Assembly (NCBI RefSeq): GCF_044197065.1
Contig: NZ_JBIQOI010000011.1
Span: forward strand, 62,001 to 126,000
DNA from: Kluyvera ascorbata_C
Lineage (GTDB): Bacteria; Pseudomonadota; Gammaproteobacteria; Enterobacterales; Enterobacteriaceae
Direction: 5' to 3'
DNA: 64,000 nucleotides
Both the position numbers and the translations under genes were made by a program. The notes beneath the pieces were generated by a model, which worked only from the letters and a program-made list of their open reading frames with translations, was not told the DNA's origin and ran no database searches. Shown here one piece after another: positions 16,492 to 24,646 of this stretch. Every line of letters starts with the position of its first letter. The stretch's first letter is position 1.

Positions 16492-17820
16492 TTACATGAA
16501 GGCCGACATACTGATTTTCATGGTGTACACCTCAACGATGGTGCTGGTGTACTCCGTCAGATAGCGTTCATAGTTGGTGTTATAGGTTTCAGTCAGCTGA
16601 TCGCCACGATCCGAAATTTTGTCCTGCTGTTCGTCAATATTTTCCTGACGCTGCTCGATAATCCCGGTATTGCTGTCAAGATAGCTGTCCATCAGATCGT
16701 CCATCTGCGCCACCATGCTGTCGTCGCCGACAAAAATGGAGGTCAGGCCGTCTGGGTTCTTTTTCATTTCATCGCTGAACTGCGTGGAGTCGATCTGCAG
16801 ATGACCGTCGGAGTCCAGGGTGATGCCATAATCGACAATCGACGAGCCGTCGTAGTACGAGTGAACGATGTCATCCATCCGGCTGGTCAGCGATTTCAAC
16901 CCAGCATCGCCGGCAAAAACCCCTGACGAACCATCGGAACCATCACCGTTGGAGGTCAGTGAATCCACGGTATCCACCAGCGTGTTGTAGGCATCGACGA
17001 AGGTTTGCACCTTTTCCTGCGAGCCGCTGGTGTCTTCGGCAATGGTAAAGGTCGTCGGGTCGTCGTCCGCGCCGGTCACTTCGGTGAAAGTCATGGTGAC
17101 GCCGGGGATCACATCATCAAAGGTGTTCGAACTGTTGGTCACCGACGGACCGTCTGCGCTACCGAGGTGGATAATCGCATCCTGCCCTTTCACTTCGGTC
17201 ACCGTCGGAATATCGGTGGTGGTATCGCCAGAGCTATCATGCCCGCTCACGTTGATGGAGAACTGGCTCTGCTCGCCAGTATCATCGGCGGTCAGCATAA
17301 TGGTGGTGGTGCCGTCGGTTTTCACCAGCGCCGCTGTCACGCCGGGGTTGTCGTCAGATTGGTTGATGGCGTTGACCAGCTCGCTGCCATCGATAAAGCC
17401 ATCACCGTTACCGGCCTCATCTGCCGCAGCAAGATCGATATCCATGGTGCTATCGCCCATGGTGAGTTCGAAGGTACCGGTTGCCGAGTAAGTGCCATCG
17501 TTCATGCCGAAGGTCTGCTGCTCCGCCTGCGCCAGTTGCTCGACATAGAAGGTATAGGTCCCCGCCTGCGCCTCTGAGTTTGCCGACACGGTGGCCGAAT
17601 CATTATTACTGCTCGCGGAATAGGTCAGCGGGCCATCGGTATCGCTGTTCAGGGCATCGACGGCTGACTGGAAATCGGTCAACGCAGAGCTCAGCGAGTC
17701 CAGCGCGTTGCTTTCCGCCGTCAGCTCATCAGACTGCGTCTGCAGGTTATCGACCTGGGTAGAAATATCGGCATAGGCCATTTTTTGTGCCAGCGACTGT
17801 ATGCGGCTTGTGTAGCTCAT
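16492..17820 (-). CDS. lafB: Filament cap protein LafB (FliD-like)
   Basis: LafB is the FliD homologue that caps the growing filament and folds flagellin subunits. The 442-residue acidic, Thr/Ser/Asp-rich protein begins MSYTSRIQSLAQKMAYADIS and has the FliD N-terminal DNLQTQSDELTAESNALDSL coiled region. The C-terminal part carries NTLVDTVDSLTSNGDGSDGS and a long helix ending ERYLTEYTSTIVEVYTM. GGAG lies 9 nt before the ATG. A near-perfect sigma54 promoter lies 35 bp upstream, so lafB-C-D-E-F-S-T-U can be transcribed independently of lafA. Confidence 0.93.
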   Translation of the reverse strand: MSYTSRIQSLAQKMAYADISTQVDNLQTQSDELTAESNALDSLSSALTDFQSAVDALNSDTDGPLTYSASSNNDSATVSANSEAQAGTYTFYVEQLAQAEQQTFGMNDGTYSATGTFELTMGDSTMDIDLAAADEAGNGDGFIDGSELVNAINQSDDNPGVTAALVKTDGTTTIMLTADDTGEQSQFSINVSGHDSSGDTTTDIPTVTEVKGQDAIIHLGSADGPSVTNSSNTFDDVIPGVTMTFTEVTGADDDPTTFTIAEDTSGSQEKVQTFVDAYNTLVDTVDSLTSNGDGSDGSSGVFAGDAGLKSLTSRMDDIVHSYYDGSSIVDYGITLDSDGHLQIDSTQFSDEMKKNPDGLTSIFVGDDSMVAQMDDLMDSYLDSNTGIIEQRQENIDEQQDKISDRGDQLTETYNTNYERYLTEYTSTIVEVYTMKISMSAFM

Positions 17821-17853
17821 AATGATTGGCTCCGTGCGACGTTATTTTTCTTT

Positions 17854-17870
17854 AGCAACAATCATGCCAA
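17854..17870 (-). promoter_or_regulatory. Sigma54 promoter of lafB
   Basis: On the minus strand TTGGCATGATTGTTGCT matches the sigma54 consensus TGGCACG-N4-TTGCW: GG at 17868-17867 and GC at 17856-17855 with exactly 10 nt between. The start site would be near 17843, leaving a short leader with GGAG before the lafB ATG at 17820. LafK is the expected activator. Confidence 0.85.
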
Positions 17871-17962
17871 TAATTTTAATCATTAAAATCATGATGTTAT
17901 GAAATAGAGGAAAAGTACCTTCCTGCAAACAGGAAGGGTTTAGGTTTTCATCGCGTTAAACG

Positions 17963-17990
17963 CACAACACCGCCTGACGGCGGTGTTGTG
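17963..17990 (-). terminator. Terminator-like hairpin after lafA
   Basis: CACAACACCGCC and GGCGGTGTTGTG form a perfect 12-bp stem around TGAC. It lies 30 bp past the lafA stop. The following minus-strand tail (CGTTTAACG) is not U-rich, so it may instead stabilise the 3' end of the abundant flagellin message. Confidence 0.7.
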
Positions 17991-18020
17991 GATAACCAAA
18001 TTTCACCGCAAAGGGAGAAA

Positions 18021-18935
18021 TTACTGCAGCAGGCTGGAGACCATGCTGGACATGCTGTTGGACTGTTTCAGCATGGTGATGCCGGTCTGCATCAGCACCT
18101 GTTGTTTGGTCATGTTGGACGCTTCCGTCGCGTAGTCGGTATCCATAATGTTACCGATAGCCACTTCCGTGTTGTCCTGCATGCTGGTCAGGTTGTTAGC
18201 GGTGTCGTTCAGACGGTTGATAGACGCACCCAGTTTGGACTGGATTTTGGAAACGTCATCCATCGCGGTCTGAATGGTATCAATCATGCTGTTTGCGGAG
18301 CCGGAAGCGGTCAACTCAGAGCCGCCAGACAGAGGGGCAGAACCCGTGGCATCAGCCTGGTCCGCCGTGAAGGAAGCACTAACATCACCCAGTGCATCGG
18401 TCAGGTCGCTCAGTTGACTAGAGATATCCACGGTCATGGTATCGGAAGATTCAGCGCCCACCTGGAAGGTCACGCTGCTGGTGAACAGACCATCTTTTTT
18501 GGTGTTACTGGTGGTGGCATCGCCGAACAGGTTGGTGCCGCCGTAGGTGGTGTTCTGCAGCATGTCAGACATCTGCTGACCCAGTTCATCGTATTCGTCC
18601 TGCATCGCCTGCAGGTCGTCGTCGCTGTAGGTGCCGTTCGCTGCCTGAGTAGACAGGTCTTGCATACGGCCCAGCACGTCAGTCATTTCATCGAAGGTGC
18701 TGTCAGCGGTCTGCAGCATCGCGGTCGCATCCTGAATGTTGCTCAGCGCAACGCCCATACCGCTGGACTGTGCGGACAGACGGTTAGCGATTTGTTTACC
18801 CGCGGCGTCATCGGCGGAAGAGTTGATGCGGTTACCGGTAGCCAGACGCTCCATGGAGGTGGACAGAGATGCGTTGCTTTTGTTGATGGCGTTGACGGCT
18901 GCCATTGAGGCGTTGTTAGTATTAATCGATAACAT
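18021..18935 (-). CDS. lafA: Lateral flagellin LafA
   Basis: LafA is the filament subunit. Starting at MLSINTNNASMAAVNAINKS (ATG 18935, AAGGAG upstream) it is 304 residues. Both conserved ends of flagellin are present: the N-terminal D0/D1 with LATGNRINSSADDAAGKQIA and the C-terminal NDTANNLTSMQDNTEVAIGN...MLKQSNSMSSMVSSLLQ. The short central domain (about 150-230) is rich in Ser and Thr and has a KK pair, offering sites for glycosylation or lysine methylation by the modification genes at 32.7-40.7 kb. A LafS-type promoter lies upstream. Confidence 0.96.
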   Translation of the reverse strand: MLSINTNNASMAAVNAINKSNASLSTSMERLATGNRINSSADDAAGKQIANRLSAQSSGMGVALSNIQDATAMLQTADSTFDEMTDVLGRMQDLSTQAANGTYSDDDLQAMQDEYDELGQQMSDMLQNTTYGGTNLFGDATTSNTKKDGLFTSSVTFQVGAESSDTMTVDISSQLSDLTDALGDVSASFTADQADATGSAPLSGGSELTASGSANSMIDTIQTAMDDVSKIQSKLGASINRLNDTANNLTSMQDNTEVAIGNIMDTDYATEASNMTKQQVLMQTGITMLKQSNSMSSMVSSLLQ

Positions 18936-19526
18936 GGTACTGCTCCTTGAGGATAATCGGTTTAGGTTCGATACCCAGTAAAAACGACCAGTCACTTTGA
19001 AAACTTAAAGCCCTTAAAAAATTTTTTTCGATTTTCTGCAGAATATTTTTCCATCCTGATTTATGTGCCACCAGCCCGCACTCTTGCCTGTCTCATATTA
19101 TTTTCATTTAAAAGCATTTTAATTTTCACTTAAACATCAGGAAAAAAGCCGTCCGCAAGACCAAAAACACGATTTATAAAATTATGAGAAAGATCCCATT
19201 CGCATGAGAATTAATCGGCTTAATGACGCATTAATCATATGAAATCATTAATATTGCTATCAGCCATGCGGCATATCGACATTACATTATCTCGTTGAAT
19301 ATTACATTCAGTTGCAAATACCAGGTATTTTGATATTGTCTACATCAATGTCTTTAGATACATTTCCTGTCCATTTTCGACCCGCCCAAAAAACACACAA
19401 TAAAGACACATTATTGGCTAACGTCAGATTAGAAAATGGAATTTTAAAATTTATACTTCATTCATATTATTGATTCTTAGCAGTGTGGCTCTCGCAATAA
19501 GCTGAATGCTACGTAGGTAAAAAAAC
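18936..19526. other. AT-rich intergenic region between lafA and lafZ
   Basis: This 591-bp divergent region is much more AT-rich than its surroundings and full of ATTAAT/ATTAAC-type repeats, notably 19205-19255. It carries the lafA promoter at its left end and must carry the lafZ promoter at its right. I see no convincing gene. Its base composition suggests H-NS binding and action by LafZ, but no defined operator could be named. Confidence 0.6.
18981..19008 (-). promoter_or_regulatory. LafS (sigma28)-type promoter of lafA
   Basis: On the minus strand TTAAGTTT (19008-19001), 12 nt, then GTCGTTTT (18988-18981) resemble a sigma28 promoter. The same arrangement (TWAAG..., N12, GYCGYTYT) occurs before flgK and flgM. 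The leader to the lafA ATG would be about 40 nt. The -10 departs from the standard GCCGATAA. Confidence 0.6.
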
Positions 19527-20453
19527 ATGAGCATTTTAGTCAACAATTGGCGAATGGATTCGTCACTTAATGCATTAATACATTCCTCAACAGGGGAAGT
19601 CAGGCGCCTTGGCGAGTATCACTTTATTCTTCTGGAAACACTGGTAAAGCACGCCGATATGGTCTTGTCGCGCTCATTTTTGATGTCAGAAGTCTGGAAA
19701 AACAGGGTGGTAGGTGGGAACAGCCTGCCGACGGCGATCCATGCTTTACGCACGGCTATTGATGATAATGGTAAACAACAGGAAATTATTAAGACCATTC
19801 CAAAGAAAGGTTATTTGTTTAATAAAAGTTATATTTCCGTTGTGGAGCCTGATGAGAAAAATGACCAAACCCTCACCACCAATAACGACAACGGCCAGGA
19901 CAAAGAGGTAGTCAAAAATAAAACCCAGCAGACGCCACCAGCCATTGATAATGCCGCGTTAGATACCGTCAGCAGTACGGCGAACCCCATCATCCCAGGT
20001 AAAAAGAAGTGGCCTAAAATGCTTTTTATTACGCTGATGTTGATACTTATCGCGCTGTTTTTATCCACGCGACTTTATGACGCCTTTGCCAAAGAGAGCG
20101 AATCAGACACGCCGGTGATGATCAAAGAGGTGGCTCAGCATGCCGACCGCATCTCTATTTATCATCTCTATGACGAAAACGCAGAAAAAGAAACGCTGCA
20201 GAGTGCTTCACACATTGCAGGTGGTCTTGAAAACCTCAACCAGCTATTAACGCAGCACAAATCATCCATCAATCTTTATTACAAATTGACGTTCAACAAA
20301 CTGGCCATGAACATGATTATCCAGAACCAGTGCAATCACAGTTGGCAGCTCGCGCTACGTTTTAACAACTGGCAAAGCAAAGACGCAGAGATAAAAAAAA
20401 TTATGTATCAAGAAGTGGATAAGATGTTAAATGAAATGCCAGCCTGTAAATAA
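19527..20453 (+). CDS. lafZ: ToxR/CadC-type membrane-bound regulator LafZ
   Basis: LafZ (308 residues) has an N-terminal OmpR-type winged helix (about 10-100), with MSEVWKNRVVGGNSLPTAIHALR as recognition region and the wing KTIPKKGYLFNK. A Gln/Asn/Thr-rich linker follows, then one membrane segment at 164-181 (MLFITLMLILIALFLS) and a periplasmic domain of about 125 residues with two cysteines. This is the ToxR/CadC plan, in which a DNA-binding domain is tied to a periplasmic sensor. It is divergent from lafA, its likely target. The next gene overlaps it by 23 nt. Confidence 0.88.
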   Translation: MSILVNNWRMDSSLNALIHSSTGEVRRLGEYHFILLETLVKHADMVLSRSFLMSEVWKNRVVGGNSLPTAIHALRTAIDDNGKQQEIIKTIPKKGYLFNKSYISVVEPDEKNDQTLTTNNDNGQDKEVVKNKTQQTPPAIDNAALDTVSSTANPIIPGKKKWPKMLFITLMLILIALFLSTRLYDAFAKESESDTPVMIKEVAQHADRISIYHLYDENAEKETLQSASHIAGGLENLNQLLTQHKSSINLYYKLTFNKLAMNMIIQNQCNHSWQLALRFNNWQSKDAEIKKIMYQEVDKMLNEMPACK

Positions 20454-20911
20454 TATCGCTCGCGCTTCTCTGGTCTGCGGCTTATTTCTCATGAGTTTTA
20501 CCGCAAGTGCCGCCATCGAAAACACGGTATATGCAAATTACAATCTGGCTACCGGGGAGAGCGATCATCACGCCGTGATCCTCGATAGCAACAGCAAACA
20601 AAGTACCGTCACGCTGATGCCTTTCGAAACCAACGCCAGTACGCCGTCAATCTTTAAAGTTAGCGCCTGTATTCATCGTCGCATTGGCAATTATACCCAG
20701 GGTGAGCTGCACTTAGAGTGCCGTACAAACCGACGACAAAGATATCCGAGCCGCTAATCTCAGCAGCTTCACCAACGAGCACAACCTCTCGATGTGGTGG
20801 ACAGCAATAGGCGATAAAATGACGCTTATTCATACGCGAGACCCCAACGGGATCTTAATTATCAACCCCGATGAGTTAACCTCCAACGCCTCTAAATGCG
20901 CGTCCTACTAA
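20431..20911 (+). pseudogene. Small exported protein gene after lafZ, apparently frameshifted
   Basis: The frame starting at 20431 (overlapping lafZ by 23 nt) encodes a signal peptide, NIARASLVCGLFLMSFTASA, and about 75 further residues, then runs into an unrelated Arg-rich tail and stops at 20757. The +1 frame from about 20720 continues with plausible protein (TDDKDIRAANLSSF...MWWTAIGDKMTLIHTRD...) to a TAA at 20909. One extra base near 20715-20730 would explain this; a sequencing error is the alternative. The repaired product would be about 160 residues, periplasmic. Its position suggests a ToxS-like partner of LafZ. Its stop overlaps the convergent lafW stop. Confidence 0.65.
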
Positions 20912-21900
20912 CGTAGCAGGCTGCGTACGGTCTGGCTGGAGAGACGCGCCTGGCCATTGACCGCCTGCGCGAGCACCTGGTAATTATGGTTTGCCTCATC
21001 CAGCACGCCGCCGAGCGTCTTTGAGGCCAGCACCGCGCTCTCACCTTCCGGGAAGCGGGCCATCCCATCAATCAACTGACGCGCTTTTTCCTGCTGAACC
21101 GCCATCTGTGAGCGCTGCTCGGCAATGGTCTCCAGCGCAGCGTCGAGCGAACGTGAACTTCCCTGCGCCAGGCTCTGCACCAGATCGTCCGTACGTGAAG
21201 GTTCTGCCGTCAGCTTCAGCGGCGTGAAGGCGGAGGTGGTGGTGCCGTCATCGCGAAGGCTCAGGCTTTGCTCAACCTGCGGCCACTGGCTTTCAGGGGT
21301 GGAAAAGGTGAAGTTACCCTTCTGCTCATGAATCTGAACCCCCACGCGGCGCAGCGCGTTGCTCATCATCAATTTGTACTGACCGCTATCCACGTCATCG
21401 CCCACCACCACGGCGGAAAGCTGAGTCTGGCGACCGTCCGAGACGCTGAACATCAGCGAACCGCTGCGCGGGTTTTGCAGCATGTTAGCCAGCTCCGGCG
21501 ATTGGAACGTCACGCGCGCGGTACCCTGTAGAACCGACTGCAGCTGACGGTCGACGGCCCCGCCGGAGAGCGAACTACGCTTCGCAAGTTGCGTGGTAAT
21601 CTCAGCGCCCTTTTGCTGCTGCGCCTGTCCGCCACGCCGGGACGCGTGGCGGTAATCCAGCAGTTGCTGCTCCAGATTGCCGAGATAGTGATCGGCCTGC
21701 TGCAACGTGGTGAGCTGATCGTTAAGCTGAACGCTATAGCGCTGGGGCCGTGTGGTAATCAGCGGTGAGGCCGGGTAATCACTTGCCGTAGCGGGTAATT
21801 TTTTATTAACGGACGCGTTCTGCTGAACAGAACGCGGTTGTACCGACGCGTTAAGCGCCCCGCTGCCGGAGAGAGATGTTGTATTTAAACCGACCTGCAT
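20908..21900 (-). CDS. lafW: Lateral hook-associated protein LafW
   Basis: The 330-residue product lies directly after flgL (15 nt), in the place of lafW in Flag-2 loci. It has an Asn/Ser-rich N-terminus (MQVGLNTTSLSGSGALNAS), no signal peptide, and a helical, Gln-rich middle and end (LETIAEQRSQMAVQQEKARQ). This suits a flagellar export substrate. LafW is annotated in such loci as a putative hook-associated protein; no biochemical role is known to me. It probably shares the LafS-dependent flgK transcript. Confidence 0.78.
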   Translation of the reverse strand: MQVGLNTTSLSGSGALNASVQPRSVQQNASVNKKLPATASDYPASPLITTRPQRYSVQLNDQLTTLQQADHYLGNLEQQLLDYRHASRRGGQAQQQKGAEITTQLAKRSSLSGGAVDRQLQSVLQGTARVTFQSPELANMLQNPRSGSLMFSVSDGRQTQLSAVVVGDDVDSGQYKLMMSNALRRVGVQIHEQKGNFTFSTPESQWPQVEQSLSLRDDGTTTSAFTPLKLTAEPSRTDDLVQSLAQGSSRSLDAALETIAEQRSQMAVQQEKARQLIDGMARFPEGESAVLASKTLGGVLDEANHNYQVLAQAVNGQARLSSQTVRSLLR

Positions 21901-21915
21901 ACTTTTCCTGAAATC

Positions 21916-22845
21916 TTAAATCACACTAAAAAGGTTTAACTCACTCACTTTTGAGTAGGTTTTCAGCGTTGCTTCCATGGCCATTTCGAGGCCGGTAAAG
22001 GTAATCGACGCCGGGCCGTAATCCAGATCGCTCAACTGACCGAGCAACTGGTCATTTGAGGTGGAAATATCGGTCTGGGCATCGCTCAGCATCGACATCG
22101 TATTTTGCGTTTCCCCAATGGACGCAATCGAGGCGTTCAGCGAGTCAGAAGCGGCGTCCACCACGTCGACCGCGCTGGAAATATCGCTTTGTACCTGCGG
22201 GTCGGAAGGATCAAGCGTGGGGTCCATCAGCTCATTGGACAGCGAGGTGAGCGTATTTAACACGTCCAGGTTGCTGCCGAAGAAATCGCTGACCGCCACG
22301 TTGGTATCCACTTCCACGCCGTTTGACACCGTCGCCTCACGGTGATTGCCGTTACCTTGATAACGGTAGCTATCGGTCACGCCGTCGCCATCGTCATCCA
22401 CGGCGACAATCGGCGGCTGGTCGTTCACGGTGCCGCCGAAGACATAGTGACCGTCTTCGTCCTGGTAGTTCAGCGCCGCCACCATCGAGGTCGTCAGGGA
22501 CTGGATATCCTGCCCGAGGCTCGCCAGAGAATCTGCGGTATTCGTGCCGTTAGCAGCTTGCAGCAGGTCATCGCGCACGGAAAGCAGGTCGTTATTTACG
22601 CCATCGAGAATGGACTCCTGCTGGCTTAGCCCTGCGCTGGCGGTATCAATGTTGTCCTGATACTGGCTGATAGCCGACTGCTGGCGGTTAAGCTGGGTAA
22701 TACGGGTCGCCGCAATCGGGTCATCGGACGGCAGAATAATGCTTTTGCCAGTCGCCATCTGGGTCACAACGTGCGTCAAATCGCTTGAGAGGTTATTAAA
22801 GCTCTGCGTCATCGACGTGTAGGTTTGTTGGGTAGATACTCGCAT
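21916..22845 (-). CDS. flgL: Hook-filament junction protein FlgL (lateral)
   Basis: FlgL (HAP3) links hook and filament. The 309 residues begin MRVSTQQTYTSMTQSFNNLS and contain ATGKSIILPSDDPIAATRI, the flagellin-like D1 motif specific to FlgL. The C-terminal helix SITFTGLEMAMEATLKTYSKVSELNLF is also typical. An aspartate-rich segment (VDDDGDGVTDS) lies in the variable domain. It follows flgK by 16 nt. Confidence 0.94.
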   Translation of the reverse strand: MRVSTQQTYTSMTQSFNNLSSDLTHVVTQMATGKSIILPSDDPIAATRITQLNRQQSAISQYQDNIDTASAGLSQQESILDGVNNDLLSVRDDLLQAANGTNTADSLASLGQDIQSLTTSMVAALNYQDEDGHYVFGGTVNDQPPIVAVDDDGDGVTDSYRYQGNGNHREATVSNGVEVDTNVAVSDFFGSNLDVLNTLTSLSNELMDPTLDPSDPQVQSDISSAVDVVDAASDSLNASIASIGETQNTMSMLSDAQTDISTSNDQLLGQLSDLDYGPASITFTGLEMAMEATLKTYSKVSELNLFSVI

Positions 22846-22861
22846 CGGTTAACGCTCCAGG

Positions 22862-24238
22862 TTAGCTACACATATCCAACACGGAATCGAAGATATCGGC
22901 CCCGGCGGAAATCACTTTCAGGTTGGCTTCATAGATTTGCTGGTAGGTGATCAAATTGACCGCCTCTTCATCCATACTCACGCCGCTGACGCTGCTCTGC
23001 TGGTTCTGCGCTTCGCTATAGACGTTGGCGGCTGCGGTCGCTTCCGTCTGATTCTGCTGGCTGTAGATCCCCACTTTGCTGATGATTGTCGAGCAGGCCT
23101 CGCCCACCGTCACGCTGCCGAGGTTGTCTATTTCCAGCGGCTCGTTCGAGATATTGATAAGCGCCTGCAGGTTATCGCTGTTACCGCTTTCGTCCGGTGA
23201 ACTGGAGAACGCCAGCTCATCTTCGGTGATGTCCGGGTTCACTTCGAGCGGGCCGTCGGAAGAAGTCGGATCATAGATAAACAGCGGCGTCCCCGCGTTG
23301 CCGTTGAGATCGTAGCCCTGCGCCAGTTGGTTGTTCACCGCATCAGCAAACTGCTCTGCCAGGCTATCGATGGTATCGCTCATCGGCGTGAGAATATTAT
23401 TCTGGTAGTCGAACAGCGACCCCAGAGAACCGCCGGTATCCATCGTCATATTGCTGGTGGTGCCCGCGAAGGTGAGCGTCATGCTCTGACTGCCGTCGGA
23501 ATTGCTTTGCAGCGCAATGGTGGAGCTGTTCTGGCCGCTCACCAGCGGCTGGCCATTTTGCAGCGCGATGTTGTAGTTGCCTTCATCGTCGATGCTAACC
23601 TGCACGTCCATCATGCCGCTCAACTCTTCCACCATCTGGTCGCGCGCGTCGTACAGCGATGAGGCGTTATCGCCGTTGGCTTCCGCCGTGGCAATCTGCT
23701 GGTTGTAGCTGGCAATACCCGAAGTCAGGGTGTTGATTTGCGTCACCATCGCCTGCTCCTGGGAGATGATTTCGCTGCTCTGCGAGGTGATGTAGTCCAG
23801 CGTGTTATCAACGCGCAGGGACAGCGCCCCGGCTTCGCTTATCACCTGTTCACGCAGCGCCGAATCATCCGGGCTGGTGGTCGCATCGTTCAGGGCCGCA
23901 AAGAAATCGTCAAAGCCGCCGCTGAGGCTGGTATTGTCATCGCTTAGCACGGTTTCCAGTTGGGTGAGATACTCCTGCTGGGTGCTGTAGTAGCCATAGT
24001 CGCTGGCGGCATACCAGACCTGATTGACCTGATACTGGTTCGACACGCGGCGAATGCTGTCAACCTGAACCCCGTTGCCTGCGCTGTTCGAAGAGCCGGA
24101 GCTGGCGCCAATGGTACTGACCATGGCCTCCTGTCGCGTATAGCCATCGGTCATGGCGTTCGCGGTGTTTTGCGCGGTCACGTTCAACTCAACCTGCGCC
24201 GCCGATGCCCCGCTGTAGGCAATATTAATCATATCCAT
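22862..24238 (-). CDS. flgK: Hook-filament junction protein FlgK (lateral)
   Basis: FlgK (HAP1) joins hook to FlgL. The 458 residues start MDMINIAYSGASAAQVELNV with NTANAMTDGYTRQEAM, the rod/hook-family N-terminal motif. The C-terminal motif is GVSMDEEAVNLITYQQIYEANLKVIS. GAGGAT lies before the ATG. A sigma28-type promoter in the 96-bp gap after flgJ makes flgK-flgL-lafW a late unit, as flgKL is in Salmonella. Confidence 0.94.
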   Translation of the reverse strand: MDMINIAYSGASAAQVELNVTAQNTANAMTDGYTRQEAMVSTIGASSGSSNSAGNGVQVDSIRRVSNQYQVNQVWYAASDYGYYSTQQEYLTQLETVLSDDNTSLSGGFDDFFAALNDATTSPDDSALREQVISEAGALSLRVDNTLDYITSQSSEIISQEQAMVTQINTLTSGIASYNQQIATAEANGDNASSLYDARDQMVEELSGMMDVQVSIDDEGNYNIALQNGQPLVSGQNSSTIALQSNSDGSQSMTLTFAGTTSNMTMDTGGSLGSLFDYQNNILTPMSDTIDSLAEQFADAVNNQLAQGYDLNGNAGTPLFIYDPTSSDGPLEVNPDITEDELAFSSSPDESGNSDNLQALINISNEPLEIDNLGSVTVGEACSTIISKVGIYSQQNQTEATAAANVYSEAQNQQSSVSGVSMDEEAVNLITYQQIYEANLKVISAGADIFDSVLDMCS

Positions 24239-24293
24239 CAGAAAATCCTCGCCGGTCCATTGCCCGGTATCTCGTTAACAACCTTTTGGCTTA

Positions 24294-24321
24294 AGAGCGG
24301 CGCAAAAACCGAGGTTCTTAA
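24294..24321 (-). promoter_or_regulatory. LafS (sigma28)-type promoter of flgK
   Basis: On the minus strand TTAAGAAC (24321-24314), 12 nt, GCCGCTCT (24301-24294). The -10 differs by one base from the flgM promoter and the spacing is identical. It lies about 56 bp before the flgK ATG. An inverted TTAAGA/TCTTAA repeat spans the element. Confidence 0.6.
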
Positions 24322-24334
24322 ATCGCCGCGCGCG

Positions 24335-24646
24335 TTACCCTTTGTTGTGGGGCGAGAGCTGCTTGATGAGCATCGCCGCGATACCGATCCCGTGATGCTG
24401 AGCCAGCGAGTTACAGAGCTGGTCGTCGTAAAAACCCTGCATCATGCGCACCGAATCGCTGTTGAACGGATTGTCTTTGGAATCAAAAATTTCGTTGGTC
24501 TTACGCATCTCTTTCATCATGTTGCGCAGGAAAATCGCCTCGAACTGTTCAGCGGCTTTCTGAATGTCGTTGCCTTTGATTTTCGGCCCCATCAACGCAT
24601 CGCTGCCGTCAATCCCGCCGCTATGCTGAACCTTAAGGTCCGCCAT
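24335..24646 (-). CDS. flgJ: FlgJ rod-cap protein, N-terminal domain only (lateral)
   Basis: The 103-residue product matches the N-terminal rod-capping domain of FlgJ (KAAEQFEAIFLRNMMKEMRKT, MMQGFYDDQLCNSLAQ) but lacks the C-terminal beta-N-acetylglucosaminidase domain that the roughly 310-residue enterobacterial FlgJ uses to open peptidoglycan. The gene is intact; no remnant of the missing domain follows. Its ATG overlaps the flgI stop by one base. A hydrolase encoded elsewhere must make the hole in the wall. Confidence 0.93.
   Translation of the reverse strand: MADLKVQHSGGIDGSDALMGPKIKGNDIQKAAEQFEAIFLRNMMKEMRKTNEIFDSKDNPFNSDSVRMMQGFYDDQLCNSLAQHHGIGIAAMLIKQLSPHNKG

Noticed and set aside
19446..19505. 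Hydrophobic 19-codon stretch before lafZ resembling a signal peptide
   Set aside because: It has no usable start codon and ends at a stop after the hydrophobic segment, in an AT-rich region where such stretches occur by chance.
20431..20757. Calling the short gene after lafZ lafW
   Set aside because: lafW in Flag-2 loci follows flgL on the same strand. The 330-residue gene at 20908-21900 fits that place and type, whereas this gene has a Sec signal peptide and follows lafZ.
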